From the NCBI GenBank assembly GCA_016291475.1, contig JAEEXJ010000001.1:8955-72954 (forward strand): a stretch of 64,000 bases of DNA, written 5' to 3'. This document shows positions 58,971 through 64,000 of this stretch, one piece after another (positions within the stretch are counted from its first letter, which is position 1; each line of letters opens with the position of its first letter). The notes under the pieces were generated by a model. It saw nothing but the letters and a program-made list of their open reading frames with translations, ran no database searches and was not told where the DNA came from. Source of the DNA: Lachnospiraceae bacterium. Its GTDB lineage: Bacteria; Bacillota_A; Clostridia; Lachnospirales; Lachnospiraceae. The translations under genes were made by a program, and so were the position numbers.

Positions 58971-61900
58971 ATGAGCTTTGTTCACCTCCATACGCATACC
59001 CAGTATTCGCTCCTTGACGGATGCAACCGTATCAAGGATTACGTTGCACGGGTTAAGGAACTTGGAATGAACTCCGCAGCAATAACCGATCACGGCGTAA
59101 TGTACGGCGTGATCGATTTTTATGATGAATGCAGAAAGCAGGGTATCAAACCGATCATCGGGTGCGAGGTTTACGTATCTCCCGGTTCGAGATTCGATAA
59201 GACTGCCCGTGATGACAGATATTATCATCTTATCCTTTTATGTGAAAATAATAAGGGATATCAGAACCTTCTGAAACTTGTCAGCCTCGGATTCACCGAA
59301 GGCTTCTATTACAAACCAAGAGTAGATAAAGAACTTCTCGAAAAATATCATGAAGGTCTTATCGCATCAAGCGCATGCTTAAACGGTGAGATCGCATCTC
59401 TCATAACCCACGGTCTTCGAAAGGAGGCCTTTGAAAAAGCGCTCGAATACAAGAGGATATTCGGAGACGGATACTTCTTCTTAGAGCTTCAGGATCACGG
59501 ACTTCCCGAGCAGACTCTGGTAAACACGGAGCTTTTGTCCATTTCGAAAGCGGCAAACATTCCTCTTATCTGTACAAACGACTGTCACTATACATACGCA
59601 TCGGACACCGAAGCGCATGATGCTCTGCTGTGTCTTCAGACGGGAAGCAGACTTATGGATGAAGACCGCATGCGTTATGTTCCCGGACAGTTCTATGTCC
59701 GCTCGGAAGAGGAGATGCGTTCTCTTTTTAAATACGCACCCGAAGCTCTTGAAAACACGCAGAGGATCGCAGACCGCTGTAACGTAACGATCGAGTTCGG
59801 GGTTACAAGACTTCCGGATTACAAGGTGCCTGACGGCTTTGACAATGAAAGCTATTTAAGGCATTTGTGTGAGGAAGGCCTTAAAAAGCGCTACGGTGAC
59901 AGGGCGGAGACTCTCAAAGATTCCTCGGGAAGAAGCCTTAGGGAAAAGCTTGATTACGAGCTGGGTGTGATCCGCGATATGGGCTTTTCGTCATATTTTC
60001 TCATTGTGTGGGATTTCATAAATTATGCGAAAACACATGATGTGAGCGTGGGACCCGGAAGAGGAAGTGCTGCGGGAAGTATTGTTTCCTACTGCCTTGG
60101 CATCACGGAGATAGACCCCGTCAAATACGATCTTGTTTTCGAAAGATTCCTGAATCCCGACAGAATATCCATGCCCGATATCGACGTTGATTTTGCCCCG
60201 GATAAAAGGCAGGAGATGTTTGAATATGTCTCGCATAAATACGGCGAGCGAAACGTCGTTCAGATAGTCACATTCGGAACACTTGCCGCAAGAGGTGTTG
60301 TAAGAGATGTGGCAAGAGTTATGGACCTTCCGTATTCTTTTGGCTCCGCCATATCGAACATGATCCCCAGGGAACTTGGAATCACTCTTGATGAATCCCT
60401 GGCCACCGTTAAGGAATTGAAACAGGAATACGAAAGTGACCCTGATGTCAGAAAAGTGATTGACATGGCAAGAAAGCTTGAGGGGCTTCCCAGGCATTCA
60501 TCAACTCATGCGGCCGCGGTGGTCATCTGCGCGGATGAAGCGGATAATTTCGTTCCCTTGTCGCTTGGAACGGAAGATAATATCCAGTCCCAATATACCA
60601 AGGAGCCTCTGGAAAAACTGGGACTTCTTAAGATGGATTTTTTGGGTCTCAGAAACCTTAAGGTTATAGAGGATACGCTGAATGCGGTTAAAGAGCGGAC
60701 CGGAGAGACCGTTGATTTCTCAAAGATGGATTTTGATGACAGGAAGGTTTTCGAATCACTCTGGGAAGGAAATACCGACGGCGTATTCCAGCTGGAATCC
60801 AGGGGAATGAGGATGTTCATGAGGGCACTGAAGCCCGAGAGCCTCGACGATGTCATCGCAGGCATCGCCCTTTTCAGACCGGGTCCCATGAATTCCATCG
60901 ATGATTATATAAGAGGTAAGGAGGATAAATCCTCCATCAGATATCTGTGCCCCGAGCTTGAACCCATCCTGTCTTCCACAAACGGATGCATCGTCTATCA
61001 GGAACAGGTAATGCAGATCGTAAGAAGCCTTGCCGGTTATTCAATGGGCAGGAGTGATATAGTCCGTGCTGCCATGAGTAAGAAGAAAGCATCGCTCATG
61101 GAGTATGAGCGTGATATTTTCATAAACGGAAATGCACGTGAGATAGAAGAGGCAAGGGCTAAGGGAACTCCCGAAGAAAAACTCCCTAAGCCTGTTCCGG
61201 GCTGTATCGCAAACGGTATCAAAAAAGAGATCGCTGAGAAGATCTATGCGGCTCTTATGGAATTTGCAAGTTACGGTTTCAACAAGGCGCACGCTGTATG
61301 CTATGCGTATCTTGCTTACGAGACCGCATATCTTAAATATCATTACCCTCTTGAATTCATGGCAGCCCTTATGAATTCGGAGATCGGAAATCCGGGAAAA
61401 CTTTCGGGTTATATTTCTGCTGCAAGGGCTCTGGGGATCAAGATACTTCCGCCGGATATCAATAAGAGCGGCGCACTGTTTTGTCCGGAGGGAAAATGCA
61501 TCAGGTATCCCCTAAGTGCCATAAAGGGTATCGGATATCCTGTGGTCTCCGCGATTGAAGGATTCAGGGAAAGGGAAGGCGATTTCAGGAATTACCGGGA
61601 TTTTCTCAAGAGAGTTTCGGGGTCACAGGTTGGAACAAGGGCTGTTGATGCGCTTATAAGATCCGGGGCTTTGTCCGAGATCGCACCCAACAGAAAGCAG
61701 TGTCTTGAGACCTTTGAAAGGATCATGGAATCCTACATAGATTCGAAAAGAGGACAGATAGAGGGACAGATGTCTCTTTTTGATCTGCCTTCCACGGGCA
61801 GTGATGCTGCGGATCCGGATACAAATGAGGCCTCCGGGATGGGTGATCTGCCCGATATGCCCGATTATGATTCCGAGACAAAACTTGGTCTTGAAAAGGA

Positions 61901-62717
61901 AGTGCTTGGAATATACGTAAGCGGACACCCGCTGGATGATTGGCATCCCCTTATAAAAAAATATATTACCGCGGATTCATCGGATCTTTCCTCTGCGTCA
62001 GATGATGACGAAGAGCCCTCGGATGAAAGCGAAAAGAGTATCAAAAACGGTGATTACGTGACCGTTTGCGGAATCGCAAGAAATGTAACCAGAAGGACCA
62101 CGAAAAACGGAGATCTGATGGCGACTTTCAAGCTGGAAGATCTGACGGGCGAGATAGACCTGGTTGCATTCCCCAAGACTTATGAAAAGGCTTCGGCTGC
62201 CATAGTCGAGGAAGAAAAGATCTTTGTCAGGGGCAGGTATGATGATACCGATGACAGAGGGGCCAAGGTCATCGCAATGGATGTGGTTACCTTTGATGAA
62301 GCGTCCGCGCCCGGATTCAGAGGCTTCGGAAGAAGAGGCGGATCCGGATATGTAAGCAGGAACGGAAACGGACAGAGAGAGGGTGCCCAGGCTCCTTCGG
62401 ATGCGGAAAAAGCCGCGGCTGAATCCAAAAAGGCCATTGAGAAAGCTTTTAAGAAGGGGGATTCGGCTCCCAAGGCTACCGGTAATTCTATACCGTCCCA
62501 TGGGCTTTTTGTCCGTTTTTCCGACAGAAAGGCTTATGAAGGCGGACTCGCACTTTTGGAAGAAGCTCTGAAGACCTATCCCGGAGAAGACAGGTGCGTG
62601 GTCTATACGCAGGCGGAAAAACAGCTGAAAGTCCTGGATATTTCCGTGAATGTCTCGGATGACCTTCTCGCCAGCCTTTATGTCATGTTCGGAAGGGACA
62701 ATGTTGCCGTAAAATAA
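58971..62717 (+). CDS. dnaE: DNA polymerase III alpha subunit DnaE
   Basis: 1248 residues. PHP domain FVHLHTHTQYSLLDG and ITDHGVMYGVIDFY; polymerase core with VGPGRGSAAGSIVSY, SMPDIDVDFAPDKRQ (Asp403 and Asp405 catalytic), and LLKMDFLGLRNLKVIE; then LFRPGPMNSIDDYI, a helix-hairpin-helix region, and an OB fold at about residues 1020-1100 (DYVTVCGIARNVTRR). After a Gly/Arg-rich linker, the C-terminal domain follows. Low-GC Firmicutes also carry PolC, so this copy probably extends primers or aids repair. Length is somewhat above DnaE1 average. Confidence 0.97.
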   Translation: MSFVHLHTHTQYSLLDGCNRIKDYVARVKELGMNSAAITDHGVMYGVIDFYDECRKQGIKPIIGCEVYVSPGSRFDKTARDDRYYHLILLCENNKGYQNLLKLVSLGFTEGFYYKPRVDKELLEKYHEGLIASSACLNGEIASLITHGLRKEAFEKALEYKRIFGDGYFFLELQDHGLPEQTLVNTELLSISKAANIPLICTNDCHYTYASDTEAHDALLCLQTGSRLMDEDRMRYVPGQFYVRSEEEMRSLFKYAPEALENTQRIADRCNVTIEFGVTRLPDYKVPDGFDNESYLRHLCEEGLKKRYGDRAETLKDSSGRSLREKLDYELGVIRDMGFSSYFLIVWDFINYAKTHDVSVGPGRGSAAGSIVSYCLGITEIDPVKYDLVFERFLNPDRISMPDIDVDFAPDKRQEMFEYVSHKYGERNVVQIVTFGTLAARGVVRDVARVMDLPYSFGSAISNMIPRELGITLDESLATVKELKQEYESDPDVRKVIDMARKLEGLPRHSSTHAAAVVICADEADNFVPLSLGTEDNIQSQYTKEPLEKLGLLKMDFLGLRNLKVIEDTLNAVKERTGETVDFSKMDFDDRKVFESLWEGNTDGVFQLESRGMRMFMRALKPESLDDVIAGIALFRPGPMNSIDDYIRGKEDKSSIRYLCPELEPILSSTNGCIVYQEQVMQIVRSLAGYSMGRSDIVRAAMSKKKASLMEYERDIFINGNAREIEEARAKGTPEEKLPKPVPGCIANGIKKEIAEKIYAALMEFASYGFNKAHAVCYAYLAYETAYLKYHYPLEFMAALMNSEIGNPGKLSGYISAARALGIKILPPDINKSGALFCPEGKCIRYPLSAIKGIGYPVVSAIEGFREREGDFRNYRDFLKRVSGSQVGTRAVDALIRSGALSEIAPNRKQCLETFERIMESYIDSKRGQIEGQMSLFDLPSTGSDAADPDTNEASGMGDLPDMPDYDSETKLGLEKEVLGIYVSGHPLDDWHPLIKKYITADSSDLSSASDDDEEPSDESEKSIKNGDYVTVCGIARNVTRRTTKNGDLMATFKLEDLTGEIDLVAFPKTYEKASAAIVEEEKIFVRGRYDDTDDRGAKVIAMDVVTFDEASAPGFRGFGRRGGSGYVSRNGNGQREGAQAPSDAEKAAAESKKAIEKAFKKGDSAPKATGNSIPSHGLFVRFSDRKAYEGGLALLEEALKTYPGEDRCVVYTQAEKQLKVLDISVNVSDDLLASLYVMFGRDNVAVK

Positions 62718-62757
62718 GCGGCTTAATCGATTAATATCACTTTGATAAGAGCCGCTT
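62717..62757. other. Stem-loop holding the -35 of the next promoter
   Basis: AAGCGGCT and AGCCGCTT form an 8-bp stem around a 26-base loop just after the dnaE stop. No T tract. The -35 box of the following promoter lies in the loop. Confidence 0.5.
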
Positions 62758-62770
62758 ACTATGATAAAAT
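62742..62770 (+). promoter_or_regulatory. Promoter of the PseB-like gene
   Basis: TTGATA (62742-62747), 17 bases, TAAAAT (62765-62770), with TG one base before the -10. A strong sigma-A type promoter. CAGGAGG lies before ATG 62798. Confidence 0.75.
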
Positions 62771-62797
62771 AGTACGGTACGTTCAGGAGGAAATATT

Positions 62798-63793
62798 ATG
62801 CTCAACAATAAGACAATCCTTATAACCGGAGGAACAGGTTCTTTCGGACATCATTTTGTTGATTATGTTCTGGCTCATTACAAGCCTAAGAAACTTATCA
62901 TATACAGCCGTGACGAGTTCAAGCAGTTCAACATGCAGAACAGATACAGGGAGCATGCGGACGTTCTCAGATTTTTCATCGGAGACGTAAGAGATGCGGG
63001 TCGTCTTCGCATGGCCATGAACGGCGTTGATTATGTGATCCATGCTGCTGCTCTCAAGCAGGTACCCGCATGCGAGTACAATCCCAACGAAGCGATCCTT
63101 ACCAACATCAACGGTGCGATGAATGTAATCAATGCATCGCTTGAAGCGGGTGTAAAGAAGGTTGTGGCGCTTTCCACCGATAAGGCGGTTAATCCCATCA
63201 ACCTTTACGGCGGAACCAAGCTCGTTTCCGATAAGCTCTTCTGTGCTGCCAATGCATACGGCGGAGAGAACGGAACAAGATTCTCCGTAGTACGTTACGG
63301 AAATGTTGCGGGAAGCCGCGGCTCCGTTATTCCTTTCTTTGAAAACATTATCAAAAACGGAGGAAATGAACTTCCCATCACAGATTTCCGCATGACCAGA
63401 TTCTGGATCAGTCTTGAGCAGGGAGTTGAGCTTGTCATAAAAGCTCTCGAGGAGTCATCCGGCGGAGAGACTTTCATTTCCAAGATTCCCAGCTTTAAGA
63501 TCACCGATCTTGCGGAGGCAATGCTTCCCGGATGTGTGAAAAAAGAAGTCGGTATCCGTGAGGGAGAGAAGCTTCACGAGATCATGGTCACCAGGGAAGA
63601 TTCGCTTCACACATATGAGTATGAGAAGCACTACATTATTTATCCTCACTACAACTGGTGGAGAGACAGAGACATTATTCCCGGGGGAAAGCTTGTAGAT
63701 CCTGAGTTCGAGTACAGTTCGGGAACCAATACCGAGTGGCTCAGCGTAGAACAGCTCAGGGAAAAACTTCTTACGGACCTTGATGAACATTGA
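62798..63793 (+). CDS. pseB: UDP-N-acetylglucosamine 4,6-dehydratase, PseB-like
   Basis: An extended short-chain dehydrogenase: NKTILITGGTGSFGHHFV (NAD site), RDEFKQFNMQNRYRE, FIGDVRDAGRLRMAM, VIHAAALKQVPACEYNP (with the KQV variant typical of PseB/CapD short forms), LSTDKAVNPINLYGGTKL (active-site YxxxK variant with Met-less DKA), and RYGNVAGSRGSVIPF. Length 331 fits soluble PseB/FlaA1, not the membrane CapD. PseB starts pseudaminic acid synthesis for flagellin glycans, fitting a motile host; a capsular role is the alternative. Confidence 0.88.
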   Translation: MLNNKTILITGGTGSFGHHFVDYVLAHYKPKKLIIYSRDEFKQFNMQNRYREHADVLRFFIGDVRDAGRLRMAMNGVDYVIHAAALKQVPACEYNPNEAILTNINGAMNVINASLEAGVKKVVALSTDKAVNPINLYGGTKLVSDKLFCAANAYGGENGTRFSVVRYGNVAGSRGSVIPFFENIIKNGGNELPITDFRMTRFWISLEQGVELVIKALEESSGGETFISKIPSFKITDLAEAMLPGCVKKEVGIREGEKLHEIMVTREDSLHTYEYEKHYIIYPHYNWWRDRDIIPGGKLVDPEFEYSSGTNTEWLSVEQLREKLLTDLDEH

Positions 63794-63814
63794 GTGATTT
63801 TTGCTATTTTTTGA

Positions 63815-64000
<186 letters not shown>

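Overview
The window looks like chromosomal DNA of a motile, Gram-positive anaerobe of the Clostridia, most likely a Lachnospiraceae member of the Butyrivibrio type. The support is the anaerobic (early cobalt) cbi pathway, an mreB-flgF-flgG order like mbl-flhO-flhP of Bacillus, a cdaA-cdaR-glmM operon, a YvyF/ComF pair and many TG-extended -10 promoters. The genus is inference. No rRNA or tRNA gene was seen. Almost all genes are on the plus strand.

Layout. 1-301 is the end of uvrA, and 402-1214 is a lone glycosyltransferase. A promoter, a cobalamin riboswitch and an intrinsic terminator (1291-1653) precede a cobalamin block at 1688-21593. That block holds a surface lipoprotein CbiK, a binding protein, a permease, an ABC ATPase fused to cobyric acid synthase, CobT, CobU, CobS, CobC, CbiB, CobD, CbiC, D, F, G, H, a CbiJ-CbiE-CbiT fusion, CbiA and a small Cys-rich protein. 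CbiL and a corrinoid adenosyltransferase are absent from the window. Next come a glycosyltransferase, mreB with three flagellar rod genes (22673-25773), recD2-comF-yvyF (26509-29870), two membrane proteins, cdaA-cdaR-glmM (31434-34952), an HPr gene, a polysaccharide cluster (35434-44229), an AT-rich island (44296-52068), a minus-strand protease/SGNH pair (52087-55187), a second glycan cluster (55268-58941), dnaE, a PseB-like dehydratase and the start of pfkA.

The most interesting part is the AT-rich island. Two small helical proteins are followed by a 567-residue protein with an LXG/WXG-like helical N-terminus and a C-terminus resembling GH19 chitinase/lysozyme. Downstream are three lipoproteins, two of them paralogs ending in a C-type-lectin-like domain, then a SUKH protein, an unknown, a zinc-ribbon/Imm30-like protein and a decayed lipoprotein. 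This reads as a type VII-style cell-wall-degrading toxin with surface immunity lipoproteins and an accumulated immunity bank. No secretion machinery is in the window. The island is bordered by REP-like palindromes.

Non-coding structure is unusually rich. There are two arrays of one 73-bp repeat family (4858-5238 and 25844-26347, same exact period), a dispersed GGGGACGG/GGTGACA palindrome family, and a 248-bp MITE-like element at 38947-39194. All domain and family calls come from reading motifs by eye; no database search was run.
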